64,000 nucleotides of DNA from Clostridiales bacterium (GTDB taxonomy: Bacteria; Bacillota; Clostridia; Christensenellales; Aristaeellaceae): positions 1-64,000 of the forward strand of contig JAHZHZ010000012.1 in the NCBI GenBank assembly GCA_019419995.1. The letters are read 5' to 3'. The position numbers were made by a program, and so were the translations under genes. Each line of letters starts with the position of its first letter. Position 1 is the first letter of the stretch. Below the pieces are notes generated by a model. It saw nothing but the letters and a program-made list of their open reading frames with translations, had not been told where the DNA came from and searched no databases. Below, one piece after another: positions 46,740 to 55,075 of this stretch.

Positions 46740-47396
46740 CTATTTCCAATTCATTTCATCAGATCTTTCGGATGTCTTCTGAAAATCGTTGGAATGGTTT
46801 AAGAACAAATCCTCGCCATCCATTCCCGATTCATCTACTTCAAATATGGAATTATTCGCTTCGGGAGTATTCTCGTCCTCTCCTTCAGTTCTATGGGGAC
46901 GGTGGTGACGCAGTACATGCCGGTTAATTTCTTCTGGTGCGTTTCCACCATCGGAGAGTATTAGCATCAATGATACCTGACCCAAGCGCAAAACTTCTCC
47001 GTCCTGCAAGATCAGTTCCTTCACGCTTTGCCCTGCACCGTCTCGGATGCGACAGTGAGCATGTCCCCTGACGAATAGCCCTTCCTCCGTCATCTGATAG
47101 TAAGCATGGCGATTCCCTACGGTACTGTGGCGTACTCGGATATCCGAACGGCGGCCAGAACCGATAGTACCTTCAAGAGTCACCGGATAGCGCATACCCG
47201 GACGAGCTCGTTCCCCGCCGTTGACCACCAACATTTCGCCAATAATGCCCGTTTCAGGAGACAAGCGCCGCAGCTTCTTGGCTCGCTGACTGTCGATGGC
47301 AGTGATACGCCAGGCGCGAATTACGATTAATACCATCAACGCAGCAAAGACGTAGCGCATGGCCAGGGCCAGCACTTCATATGCGTTCGCGCTCAT
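46740..47396 (-). CDS. membrane-anchored FHA domain protein
   Basis: A 218-residue protein. One N-terminal transmembrane helix (VLALAMRYVFAALMVLIVI) precedes a basic segment and a forkhead-associated domain (about 75-150) with the conserved GSGRRSDIRV and STVGNRHAYY. FHA domains bind phosphothreonine, so a Ser/Thr kinase partner such as PrkC is implied, though none is in the window. The ATG at 47396 follows GGAGGTGAG. Likely first gene of the leftward FHA-NudC-FtsW-PBP-ABC-UvrC operon. The C-terminal tail is acidic and has no motif. Confidence 0.87.
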   Translation of the reverse strand: MSANAYEVLALAMRYVFAALMVLIVIRAWRITAIDSQRAKKLRRLSPETGIIGEMLVVNGGERARPGMRYPVTLEGTIGSGRRSDIRVRHSTVGNRHAYYQMTEEGLFVRGHAHCRIRDGAGQSVKELILQDGEVLRLGQVSLMLILSDGGNAPEEINRHVLRHHRPHRTEGEDENTPEANNSIFEVDESGMDGEDLFLNHSNDFQKTSERSDEMNWK

Positions 47397-47439
47397 CTGC
47401 TCACCTCCGGGCTTATTTGCTGTCAATTATTCAATTTCC

Positions 47440-47468
47440 ATTATATCCGTCCCGATGCCAAGGCGCAA
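47440..47468 (-). promoter_or_regulatory. probable promoter of the FHA-FtsW-PBP operon
   Basis: Minus strand TTGCGC (47468-47463), 17-base spacer, TATAAT (47445-47440), about 45 bases upstream of the FHA gene. Confidence 0.6.
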
Positions 47469-47582
47469 GGGTCTACTGTGTTTAGGACGTCAGTTGTAAC
47501 GCTGGGGTTGCTTCCTTGACGAATTTTCAACACAATCGGACATAAAAGGTCGTTTTTCCGGCAAACCATCCATCCATATACA

Positions 47583-47591
47583 TGATATAAT
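47583..47591 (+). promoter_or_regulatory. extended -10 promoter of the TauE-like gene
   Basis: TGATATAAT, an extended -10 element with no clear -35 box. Confidence 0.5.
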
Positions 47592-47631
47592 GGAAATGGT
47601 TTTATAGGTAAAGAAGCTGGAGATGAAAATT

Positions 47632-48387
47632 GTGGCGATTACAGCTGAAATGTATCTGATCGTGCTGCCTCTGTGCTTTGTTGCCGCGCTGGTGGATGCT
47701 ATCGGTGGCGGTGGTGGATTGATTTCCCTGCCGGCCTATACCCTTGCGGGCCTGGATTATGGAATGGCTTCGGGCTGTAACAAGCTCTCTGCCTGTTCTG
47801 GAACGGTGATGGCTACCATCCGCTTTTTTAGAGGCGGAAAGATTTTATGGAAGCCGGCACTTGCTGCGGCGCTGGGGACGTTGCCCGGCGCGTGGCTGGG
47901 TACCCGGCTGTCTATGCTGTTGAGCAATCGCTTCATGCACATTTTCATGATTTGTGCCATTCCCGTGGTTGGTGTGTTGGTGGTCATCAAAAAGGATGTG
48001 CCTCACAAATCCCGGCCAATGAACCGAGGTGCTCTACTGCTGTGTTTTCTGGCAGGTCTGGTGATGGGAGCCTATGATGGCTTCTTTGGTCCGGGAATGG
48101 GTACTTTTCTGATTTTACTGCTGACTTCTTTTACGGGCATGGATATGGTTCAGGCTTCGGCTACGGCCAAGCCCATCAATCTGGCCAGCAACCTCTCTTC
48201 GCTAGTTACTCGACTGGCAGCGGGACAGGTTATCTTTGTCCTAGCTCTGCCGGCGATGGCCTTCAGCATGGCGGGGGGGTGGATGGGTTCCAAGTTGGCC
48301 ATGAAGCGGGGAGCAAAGTTTATCCGCTATGTGATGCTGGGCGTGCTGGGCCTGCTGGTAATTACGCTAATTGCCGATTTGGTGTAA
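47632..48387 (+). CDS. TauE/SafE (TSUP) family membrane protein
   Basis: Transporter of about 251 residues with seven to eight hydrophobic helices and the two repeated family motifs: AALVDAIGGGGGLISLPAY in the first half and AYDGFFGPGMGTFLILLLTS in the second. TSUP members export sulfite, sulfoacetate or other organic anions, or take up thiosulfate; the substrate is unknown. The start is uncertain: GTG at 47632 has GGAG nine bases upstream, while ATG at 47623 abuts that GGAG. Followed by a clear terminator. Confidence 0.83.
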   Translation: MAITAEMYLIVLPLCFVAALVDAIGGGGGLISLPAYTLAGLDYGMASGCNKLSACSGTVMATIRFFRGGKILWKPALAAALGTLPGAWLGTRLSMLLSNRFMHIFMICAIPVVGVLVVIKKDVPHKSRPMNRGALLLCFLAGLVMGAYDGFFGPGMGTFLILLLTSFTGMDMVQASATAKPINLASNLSSLVTRLAAGQVIFVLALPAMAFSMAGGWMGSKLAMKRGAKFIRYVMLGVLGLLVITLIADLV

Positions 48388-48418
48388 TTCCGGCGGCGCC
48401 GGGAAAATTTTTCCTGGG

Positions 48419-48438
48419 GCCGTTTGAACGGCTTTTTT
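48419..48438 (+). terminator. terminator after the TauE-like gene
   Basis: GCCGT pairs with ACGGC around a 4-base loop, followed by six T. A second GC palindrome lies just upstream near 48390. Confidence 0.75.
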
Positions 48439-48500
48439 CTGCCGATACTGATTTTGCGGCGGGAAAAATCCCCCAACGGACGCAGGAGGTTCAAACAATT

Positions 48501-50303
48501 ATGAAAAACAAACTATGTATTCGGTTTTTTGCATTTATTCTGATAATTCTATGTGTTTTGTCTTCAGGTGCTGTCGTAGCCGAGACAGAAGATGCAACGG
48601 TAAATGGTACTGTTGAAGTGGTAGACAGCGCTATTGAAGATGATGGTGTAATTCGGGTTTACTTAAGTTCCCTGAAGGCTCCTGAGAGCCTGAATATTAC
48701 CCTCAACGGTGAATATACCGTAGAAAATGACGCAGGTTTTCGCTTTGACCGGGGTACGCAGATTGTTCTCAGCGATGGAGGCAAGAGCGTGTGGATGCGC
48801 GTGGGTGGTCTTACATTGGATATGGGCGCCAGCCTGACTCTCACCCGCCAGAAGACGGACGAACCGGAAAATGGCATGCGCATATCTCAAACTGGCCGTG
48901 AAACGCTCTATGAGGGCGACTTGACCGTATCTCTGGAAGAAAACGGTGGGCTGCGCGCCGTGCTGGCTATGAACATGGAGGATTATCTTTGTGGCGTGGT
49001 GGCCTACGAAATGAGCGATTCCTGGCCATTGGAAGCCCTCAAGGCTCAGGCGGTAGCAGCTCGCACTTATGCTATGCAGCGCAAGTGGAATGCAGGTACC
49101 CGGGATTATGATGTAGTGGATACTACTGCCGATCAGGTATTTCGTGGGTATGATGCGCAGTATGTCAACGTCATTGAGGCTGTAGAAGCCACCGATGGCG
49201 TGGTTGGTACCTATAAAGGGGGATTTGCCAGCTGCTATTACACCGCCAGCAATGGTGGCGAAGTGGCGTTGCCCTCAGATGTATGGAGCGGCGATGGGGA
49301 TTATGGTTATCTGGAACGTAAGAGTGATCCTTATGATCTGGAAAATCCCAACAGCATGGTTTCATCTGTATCCTTTTCCCCTGGAGCAGGAGAGTTGAAT
49401 GCTCTGAAGGGAATGCTGGAGGATGGGTTGAAGGCCGCTGCAGCGGAACAGGGGCTTCAGGCCGACGAAATGGAATTGCAGGAAATTACTGATATTAAGC
49501 CGGTGAATCCGGTGGCTGAAGGCAGTATCATGTTCCAAACCCTGCGTTTTACTGTAACGGCCTCTGCCATGGAAGATGTGCTTGTACCAGGAGAGGGAGA
49601 TGTGGGTTCTCCCAGGGCCCCCGGAGACAGTGAAAGTGGCAATTTGGCTCTGTATACCATTGATTATCTTCGCCGTCTGATCAACGACAGCCCCTATAAG
49701 CCCGCCAGGCAGCGAAATATTTTGCCTCAGAGTTTTACCATAGATTTGAGTGTTTACGATCAGATCAAGGATGGGTTGGGCCTGGCCCTCAATGGCGGGG
49801 ATTATGAAGTGATTTCTGTGAAGAAAGAAGCGTTTCAATATACCTTGGAAATGCGCCGCTTTGGACATGGAGTGGGTATGAGCCAGCGGGGAGCTCAGTG
49901 CATGGCGGGTAGTTACGGCATGAGTTACACGGAAATTTTGAATTTCTACTATCCGGGAATGACCCTTGAGCGCATTCACTGGACTACGCCCCAACTGCAA
50001 TCGCTGGAGGATCTACCCGGCAGCGTGGGTAGGGCTCGCCCGGATCCGACACCCACACCCACACCTGCACCTTTACCGACGCTGGAGGAGGGAGAATATT
50101 ACGCTTCCGTGGCGTTAGAGGATGCTGGTTCTAGTATGAATATGCGCCAGCAACCCAGTACCCAGGCTCCGGTAGTGACTCAACTTGCCCATGGCCGGCG
50201 GGTGATCGTTTGTGGCGAAGCTGATGGTGAAGGCTGGGTGAAAATTCGAACAGCGGAATACACTGGTTATGCCAAACTGGAATACCTGATCCCGGAAGAA
50301 TGA
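48501..50303 (+). CDS. secreted SpoIID/LytB domain protein with C-terminal SH3 domain
   Basis: A 600-residue exported protein with a signal sequence (FFAFILIILCVLSSGAVVAE). It has a SpoIID-like lytic transglycosylase domain (YLCGVVAYEMSDSWPLEALKAQAVAARTYAMQ; later RFGHGVGMSQRGAQCMA, then EILNFYYPG). A Pro-Thr linker (about 525-545) and a bacterial SH3 domain follow (SSMNMRQQPSTQAPVV, about 545-600). SpoIID denudes peptidoglycan during engulfment; LytB-type relatives stimulate amidases in vegetative cells. A GCAGGAGG site fixes the ATG at 48501. Followed after 47 bases by a secreted caspase-like protein. Confidence 0.88.
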   Translation: MKNKLCIRFFAFILIILCVLSSGAVVAETEDATVNGTVEVVDSAIEDDGVIRVYLSSLKAPESLNITLNGEYTVENDAGFRFDRGTQIVLSDGGKSVWMRVGGLTLDMGASLTLTRQKTDEPENGMRISQTGRETLYEGDLTVSLEENGGLRAVLAMNMEDYLCGVVAYEMSDSWPLEALKAQAVAARTYAMQRKWNAGTRDYDVVDTTADQVFRGYDAQYVNVIEAVEATDGVVGTYKGGFASCYYTASNGGEVALPSDVWSGDGDYGYLERKSDPYDLENPNSMVSSVSFSPGAGELNALKGMLEDGLKAAAAEQGLQADEMELQEITDIKPVNPVAEGSIMFQTLRFTVTASAMEDVLVPGEGDVGSPRAPGDSESGNLALYTIDYLRRLINDSPYKPARQRNILPQSFTIDLSVYDQIKDGLGLALNGGDYEVISVKKEAFQYTLEMRRFGHGVGMSQRGAQCMAGSYGMSYTEILNFYYPGMTLERIHWTTPQLQSLEDLPGSVGRARPDPTPTPTPAPLPTLEEGEYYASVALEDAGSSMNMRQQPSTQAPVVTQLAHGRRVIVCGEADGEGWVKIRTAEYTGYAKLEYLIPEE

Positions 50304-50350
50304 ACGTTACGCGCCAGTTTATTGGATCATAGGCGTAGTGAAGGAAATTG

Positions 50351-52339
50351 ATGAAGCGAATTTTACATTGGGCGGCGCTTGCGCTGCTGGCTTTGGTGCT
50401 GATTGCGCCGGCAGATACAGCCGGCGCGCTTGCCTTGTCCAATGGGGATCCGCTGCTCTATGTTGATCTTGATCGAGCGGATTTTGAATTTCAATATGTT
50501 CCCCCTGCTAACAGTGATTACAGTCTTTATTTGTTTTCTAGAGATGGTGGAGAAGTGCAGGCCCGAGGTGAAATACTGGAGGATGGGCAGATCATTGCCT
50601 CAGGTGAAGGTCGGGGCGAATTGTGTAGTGCACGCTTGGTAGCAGGGCACAGCTATACATTGCGTGTTCATGGTTCCGGAAATGCCATTATTGAGATAGC
50701 TCGTAAGGCTTTGAGCCGCTGCTATGATACGCCTTTGGATGCGCAGGAAAATGAAACCAGCGAGAAAATGATTGCACGGGCTTATGATGCACACTGGTAT
50801 TCGTTTGAAGCCACGAAGACAGGGCGTATGTTGCTCAGTTGTGAGCCGCGCCAGCCTAATTTGAAGCTCAGTGCCATGCTCTTTGATGATAAGGGCAATT
50901 TTCTATCACACTTTGAAAATTTGCCCGAAGGCGCATGTATGCTGCTGGTGAGAACGCAGGCCGGACATAGTTATTATGTGAGGGTATTTGCTCCAGGTGG
51001 ACGAGAAGGTTACTATGCCTTGAATCTCAATCGTAGCGATGAGGGCAATATTACCCATGCATTGAGTTTTGACGCACAAAAATATACCCTGGCGTCGGGC
51101 AGTGAATTGAATTTGAAAGCATGTATTACGGGTGAACCTCTCCTTTGGACTTCCAGTGACCCCAGGGTAGCAGCCGTATCTTCTAATGGTGTGGTGACAG
51201 GTTTGAGGGAGGGTGAAGCAAACATTACCGTTTATGGCGTCAGTTCCCAGGCCTCCTGTCGTGTAGTGGTGGAGTTTGTTCCTCTGGAAAACGTGCAGCT
51301 TGTCTCCTCCCACCTGCAATTGAACGTAGGAGACAGCGTGGACGTCCAGGTGGAATTTACGCCGGAAAACGCTTCTGACCGTCGGTTAGATTTTGAAGTG
51401 GATGATCCAGAGGTGGCTTCCGTTTCTTCGGAGGGTGTGCTCAGCGCCCTTAAGGAAGGCCAGACCACGCTCCGGATAACGAGCTGGGAAGGTCATACGG
51501 ACAGTTTGACCGTCAGTGTAGGTCCTGCCCCGGTGCGGTACCGGGCGCTGTTGGTGGGTGAACAGAATTATCCATTCCGGGAGGATGCTGAGCGCAATGG
51601 ATCGGAAAATTCCGTGAATGCTTTGGCATCGTTACTGGAAAGCGGACGCTTTGAATCTTCTGCCTATGTGGTGCGCACGGCGTCGGACCTCAGCCGAGCG
51701 GAACTGATAGCCGAGATACGCAAGACTTTTCAGAATGCCAATGAACAGGATGTATCGCTGTTTTATATTACCTGTCATGGAAACTATACCGGCGGCATGA
51801 GCTTTCTGGAACTTTCAGATGGATCTTCTCTCTCTGTTCGGGATCTGGAACGAGAGCTGCGGCGCATTAAAGGTACAGTGGTAGTACTCATTGATTGCTG
51901 TGGCAGTGGAGGTGCCATTGGTGCGGCTTCGGACCGCTTGGCCTTTGTTAAAGGCGTTACGGGGGCCTTTTCAGGAGCTTCTATCCGGGGTAGCAAGTAT
52001 AAAGTTCTGGCCAGCGCGGGGTTGGATCAGGATAGTTTCCGCATGGCTCTCAACGAGGATGCTAACCAGGGTATGATGGCCACTGTATTCGCTCGAGCCT
52101 TATGTGACGGTACAGGTTGGAACATGGACCGGGGAACTCGAGGCACCATGGGTGCAGATGCAGATTTCGATGGAAAGGTCACCCTTGGCGAACTATACAA
52201 TTATATGTCCATCAGAGTGAAATGGTATTTGGACATTGCTTCTCAACTTACAGGAGAAGTCTATGAACAGAGCGTTCAGGTGTATCCTCAGGGAGATCCC
52301 TTTGTGATTTATGAACGCAGAGAACGCAACAGGAACTGA
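50351..52339 (+). CDS. secreted caspase-fold (C14) peptidase with Ig-like domains
   Basis: A 662-residue protein with a signal peptide (ILHWAALALLALVLIAPADTAGA). Two beta-rich pre-domains resembling PPC domains fill about 25-240, and two bacterial Ig-like (Big_2) domains fill about 240-390 (WTSSDPRVAAVSSNGVVTGL). From about 397 (ALLVGEQNYPF) a caspase/metacaspase-type domain follows, with catalytic His476 in YITCHGN and Cys517 in IDCCGSGG. A calcium-binding-like loop DADFDGKVTLGEL lies near 610. Start ATG at 50351 after AAGGA. It is downstream of the SpoIID gene and may be co-transcribed. Substrate unknown. Confidence 0.85.
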   Translation: MKRILHWAALALLALVLIAPADTAGALALSNGDPLLYVDLDRADFEFQYVPPANSDYSLYLFSRDGGEVQARGEILEDGQIIASGEGRGELCSARLVAGHSYTLRVHGSGNAIIEIARKALSRCYDTPLDAQENETSEKMIARAYDAHWYSFEATKTGRMLLSCEPRQPNLKLSAMLFDDKGNFLSHFENLPEGACMLLVRTQAGHSYYVRVFAPGGREGYYALNLNRSDEGNITHALSFDAQKYTLASGSELNLKACITGEPLLWTSSDPRVAAVSSNGVVTGLREGEANITVYGVSSQASCRVVVEFVPLENVQLVSSHLQLNVGDSVDVQVEFTPENASDRRLDFEVDDPEVASVSSEGVLSALKEGQTTLRITSWEGHTDSLTVSVGPAPVRYRALLVGEQNYPFREDAERNGSENSVNALASLLESGRFESSAYVVRTASDLSRAELIAEIRKTFQNANEQDVSLFYITCHGNYTGGMSFLELSDGSSLSVRDLERELRRIKGTVVVLIDCCGSGGAIGAASDRLAFVKGVTGAFSGASIRGSKYKVLASAGLDQDSFRMALNEDANQGMMATVFARALCDGTGWNMDRGTRGTMGADADFDGKVTLGELYNYMSIRVKWYLDIASQLTGEVYEQSVQVYPQGDPFVIYERRERNRN

Positions 52340-52359
52340 CGGACGGGAGGAAGAAATTT

Positions 52360-53115
52360 ATGATATTTAATGCGGCAATGGTCAAGGGAAAAATTGTTGA
52401 ATGGATCCGCGAATGGTTTGAACAAAATGGTCCAGGATGCATGGCGGTGCTGGGAATTTCCGGAGGAAAAGATAGCTCTGTGGCTGCTGCCCTGTGCGTG
52501 GAAGCCCTGGGCAGGGATCGGGTACTAGGCGTACTGATGCCAAATGGAGAACAGAGTGATATCGATGTTTCACGGGCACTGGTAGCTCATCTGGGTATCC
52601 GCAGTGTGGAAATTAATATTCGGGATGCCTTTGAGGGCTTGATGGGTCAACTCAGGCCCGCCCTGAGGGACATAAGTCCCCAGACAGTTCAGAATCTACC
52701 TCCCAGGCTCCGCATGTCCACGGTCTATGCAGTATCTCAAAGTGTTAACGGCCGTGTGGTCAATACCTGCAATCTCTCGGAAGACTATGTGGGCTATTCC
52801 ACACGCTACGGGGATTCCGTGGGCGATTTCAGTCCCTTGTCCAAACTTACGGTTCAGGAGGTTAAGGCTGTAGGCCGGGCATTGGATCTCCCTGAGCGTT
52901 TCGTGGAAAAACCTCCCATTGATGGCCTGTGTGGTAAGACGGACGAGGACAACCTGGGCTTCACCTATGCTGTGTTGGATCGATACATCCGCAGTGGCGT
53001 CTGTGAAGATGAGGCTGTACGTGTTCGTATTGACCGGATGCATCGCATGAATCAATTTAAACTGGAATTGATGCCCGTATTTCCCTTGGATCCGGAGTTG
53101 GAGAGCGTATATTAG
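52360..53115 (+). CDS. nadE: ammonia-dependent NAD(+) synthetase
   Basis: Last step of NAD synthesis, ATP-dependent amidation of nicotinate adenine dinucleotide; 251 residues. The PP-loop is LGISGGKDSSVAAALC; GDSVGDFSPLSKLTVQEV and KPPIDGLCGKTDEDNLGF are conserved substrate-binding segments. The length shows the single-domain, ammonia-using type with no glutaminase domain. GGGAGG precedes the ATG, 20 bases after the caspase gene. Confidence 0.94.
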   Translation: MIFNAAMVKGKIVEWIREWFEQNGPGCMAVLGISGGKDSSVAAALCVEALGRDRVLGVLMPNGEQSDIDVSRALVAHLGIRSVEINIRDAFEGLMGQLRPALRDISPQTVQNLPPRLRMSTVYAVSQSVNGRVVNTCNLSEDYVGYSTRYGDSVGDFSPLSKLTVQEVKAVGRALDLPERFVEKPPIDGLCGKTDEDNLGFTYAVLDRYIRSGVCEDEAVRVRIDRMHRMNQFKLELMPVFPLDPELESVY

Positions 53116-53162
53116 TTAGGAGAAAAGAAAGGCATTCTCCCACGAGAAGCTATCCTTTTGCT

Positions 53163-53202
53163 GTGGTTGGATACTTTGCCCTTCGCTTTACATTCCAACC
53201 AC
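53163..53202 (+). other. hairpin in the leader of the ferredoxin gene
   Basis: GTGGTTGGA (53163-53171) pairs perfectly with TCCAACCAC (53194-53202) across a 22-base loop in the 184-base gap before the EFR1-type gene. There is no T run. Confidence 0.4.
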
Positions 53203-53299
53203 TTTGAGAGAGGTTTGTCCCATATGCGGGTGGCACATGCAATGTACTTGCTTTCTAAAAAAGCGTGGGTCCAAAACTGGGAAAGGGAGTGTTGCAATC

Positions 53300-54034
53300 A
53301 TGATCTTTTATTTTTCCGGAACCGGCAATTCTAGATGGGTGGCGGAACAGATTTCGGTCCTTACCGGAGATGAAGCTCGAGATATTGTGGGGTTGGATCG
53401 TGCTCCCGATGTTCAAAATGAGGCACAGATTGGTATAGTATTTCCTGTTTACGCGTGGGGCGCTCCAGAACCAGTATGTTCCTTTGTGAAAACTCTGAAG
53501 AAAACGGACGCTTTCACCTTTGGCGTATGTACCTGCGGGTCAGAGGCGGGGTATGCCATGAAAAAATTGTCTGCACTGTACCCTTTAAAGAGTTGTTATA
53601 GCTTGGTGATGCCCAATAACTACGTCATAGGTGGGGATGTGGATGGCGGTTTAGAGGCTCGGCACAAAATAGAAGAAGCACGTGGAGAAATTGAAAAACT
53701 AACTGGAGAAATCTCACGGCGGGAAGAAGTGTACCGGGTAAATGAAGGCCCCAAAGCTGGTTTCAAGTCCAGCGTGATCAACTTTGGCTTCAATAAATTT
53801 GCCCGAAGCACCAAAGCCTTTTATGCGACGGATGCCTGTAATGGATGTGGTTTGTGTGCAAAAAACTGTCCCGCAAAAACCATTGCCATGGTAGACGGCA
53901 GACCCCAGTGGGGAAAGCAGTGCTATCAATGCCTGCGCTGTATCAACGAATGCCCACAACAAGCCATTCAATACGGCAAGCAAACCGAAGATAGGGGTCG
54001 TTATACTCTGGAGCGGTGTCTGAAAGGGTGTTAA
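53300..54034 (+). CDS. EFR1-type flavodoxin/ferredoxin fusion protein
   Basis: A 244-residue cytoplasmic redox protein. The flavodoxin-like N-terminal part (YFSGTGNSRWVAEQI for FMN phosphate binding; VFPVYAWGAPEPV) covers about 1-150. A two-cluster ferredoxin (CNGCGLCAKNCP and CYQCLRCINECP) covers about 175-230. This is the EFR1 architecture of Clostridia. The ATG at 53300 follows AAAGGGAG. It likely passes electrons between cellular donors; the partner is unknown. A terminator follows at 54165. Confidence 0.88.
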   Translation: MIFYFSGTGNSRWVAEQISVLTGDEARDIVGLDRAPDVQNEAQIGIVFPVYAWGAPEPVCSFVKTLKKTDAFTFGVCTCGSEAGYAMKKLSALYPLKSCYSLVMPNNYVIGGDVDGGLEARHKIEEARGEIEKLTGEISRREEVYRVNEGPKAGFKSSVINFGFNKFARSTKAFYATDACNGCGLCAKNCPAKTIAMVDGRPQWGKQCYQCLRCINECPQQAIQYGKQTEDRGRYTLERCLKGC

Positions 54035-54164
54035 AGCGATGAAGAATGAGGGGTTTGCGGATGGCAACGACAAGATCTGCTTCCCTCATCACTATTCTTA
54101 AATAAGCATGTGATCCGTGAATTTTGTTTTTCCCATCGATCAATAAGCCTCCGAATTCTAGTAA

Positions 54165-54199
54165 AAAACCTCTCGGCGTCTAAGCTGCCGGGAGGTTTT
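54165..54199. terminator. terminator between the EFR1 gene and the ArsR gene
   Basis: AAAACCTC-t-CGGC pairs with GCCG-g-GAGGTTTT; T-rich on both sides, between convergent genes. Confidence 0.85.
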
Positions 54200-54237
54200 C
54201 TTTGGCTAAACGTTTTTACTCTAATTCACGTCAAACT

Positions 54238-54603
54238 TCAACGGGGACAATTAATTTCCATGATTTGTTCGATCACCTGATGCAGCAGCCGGCTGGAAGC
54301 TGTGTCTGCACTGCGGTAGTACACTTCCTTTCCTTCACGGCGGCTAGTAATCAATCCCCCCGCCTTCAGCTGGCGCAGGTGATGGGATACTGCGGGGCTG
54401 CTCATCTCCATCATTGCTGAAATATTGGTTACGCAGGCTTCACAGTGGCACAGCAGCCAGAAGATGCGCAAACGGCTGGCATCTTCCAATTGTTTAAAAG
54501 CGTTGGCTACGCCTTGAAAGTCCTCCATGCGCCCCAGTTCCCTGCGCAGCTGTTCCATGTTTTGCTGCGTTCCATGCCGGTGAGGCAGGCAAAATTTTTC
54601 CAT
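54238..54603 (-). CDS. ArsR/SmtB family metal-responsive repressor
   Basis: Winged-helix metal sensor of 121 residues, similar to CadC. It has an N-terminal His/Cys segment (FCLPHRHGTQ), the metal-site region FWLLCHCEACVTN in the alpha-3 helix, the recognition helix SPAVSHHLRQLKAGGLI and the wing RREGKEVYY. In this family metal binding releases DNA. It is transcribed away from the HMA protein/P-type ATPase pair, so it very likely represses them. The cluster of Cys and His suggests Cd, Zn or Pb. Confidence 0.9.
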   Translation of the reverse strand: MEKFCLPHRHGTQQNMEQLRRELGRMEDFQGVANAFKQLEDASRLRIFWLLCHCEACVTNISAMMEMSSPAVSHHLRQLKAGGLITSRREGKEVYYRSADTASSRLLHQVIEQIMEINCPR

Positions 54604-54735
54604 GGGCGCGTCCTTCCCTTCTTTCCCTTTCTCTGCATTGTATCACAGCTTCCAGCCCGTTACAAGCATACTTTTTCCATTGCCCTATCAAAAGATTCTT
54701 CTCCATCTATTTGTGGCTTTTTGTCTTAGAGGCCA

Positions 54736-54764
54736 TTGACATTTTTTCTCTCCGGCGCTATAAT
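54736..54764 (+). promoter_or_regulatory. promoter of the metal-transport genes
   Basis: Perfect TTGACA (54736-54741), 17-base spacer, perfect TATAAT (54759-54764). Confidence 0.88.
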
Positions 54765-54772
54765 GAGCATAG

Positions 54773-54795
54773 AACAATTAATTGATTGTTTAATC
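54773..54795 (+). promoter_or_regulatory. candidate ArsR-family operator
   Basis: AACAAT-N6-ATTGTT (54773-54790), overlapped by GATT...AATC pairing up to 54795, directly after the -10 of the strong promoter. The position suits repression by the divergent ArsR protein. Confidence 0.55.
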
Positions 54796-54821
54796 GTTTA
54801 AATGAAAGGGAGCGGAGTGGA

Positions 54822-55040
54822 ATGAAAAAAACTTATAAAATAGAAGTGGACTGTGCGAACTGTGCAAACCAGATGGAAGAAGCTGCCCGTAAAACGCCGG
54901 GGGTGAAGGAGGTCACAGTTAATTTCATGACCCAAAAGATGATTGTGGAATTTGTGGAGGGTCAGGATACGTTGGCAGTGATGCAGCAGGTGCGTAAGAA
55001 CTGCCGGAAGGTGGAGGACGGTTGCGAGATTTATCTATAA
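54822..55040 (+). CDS. heavy-metal-associated (HMA) domain protein
   Basis: A 72-residue single-domain ferredoxin-like metallochaperone with the metal-binding CxxC motif in EVDCANCANQMEE. The body KTPGVKEVTVNFMTQKMIVEF is typical. In many organisms this domain forms the N-terminus of CadA/ZntA; here it is a separate gene 35 bases before an ATPase that lacks it. It probably delivers metal to that ATPase. The ATG at 54822 follows GAGCGGAG. Confidence 0.9.
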   Translation: MKKTYKIEVDCANCANQMEEAARKTPGVKEVTVNFMTQKMIVEFVEGQDTLAVMQQVRKNCRKVEDGCEIYL

Positions 55041-55075
55041 GGCAGGACATGAAAGGGAGCCGGGGGTAGTAAACC

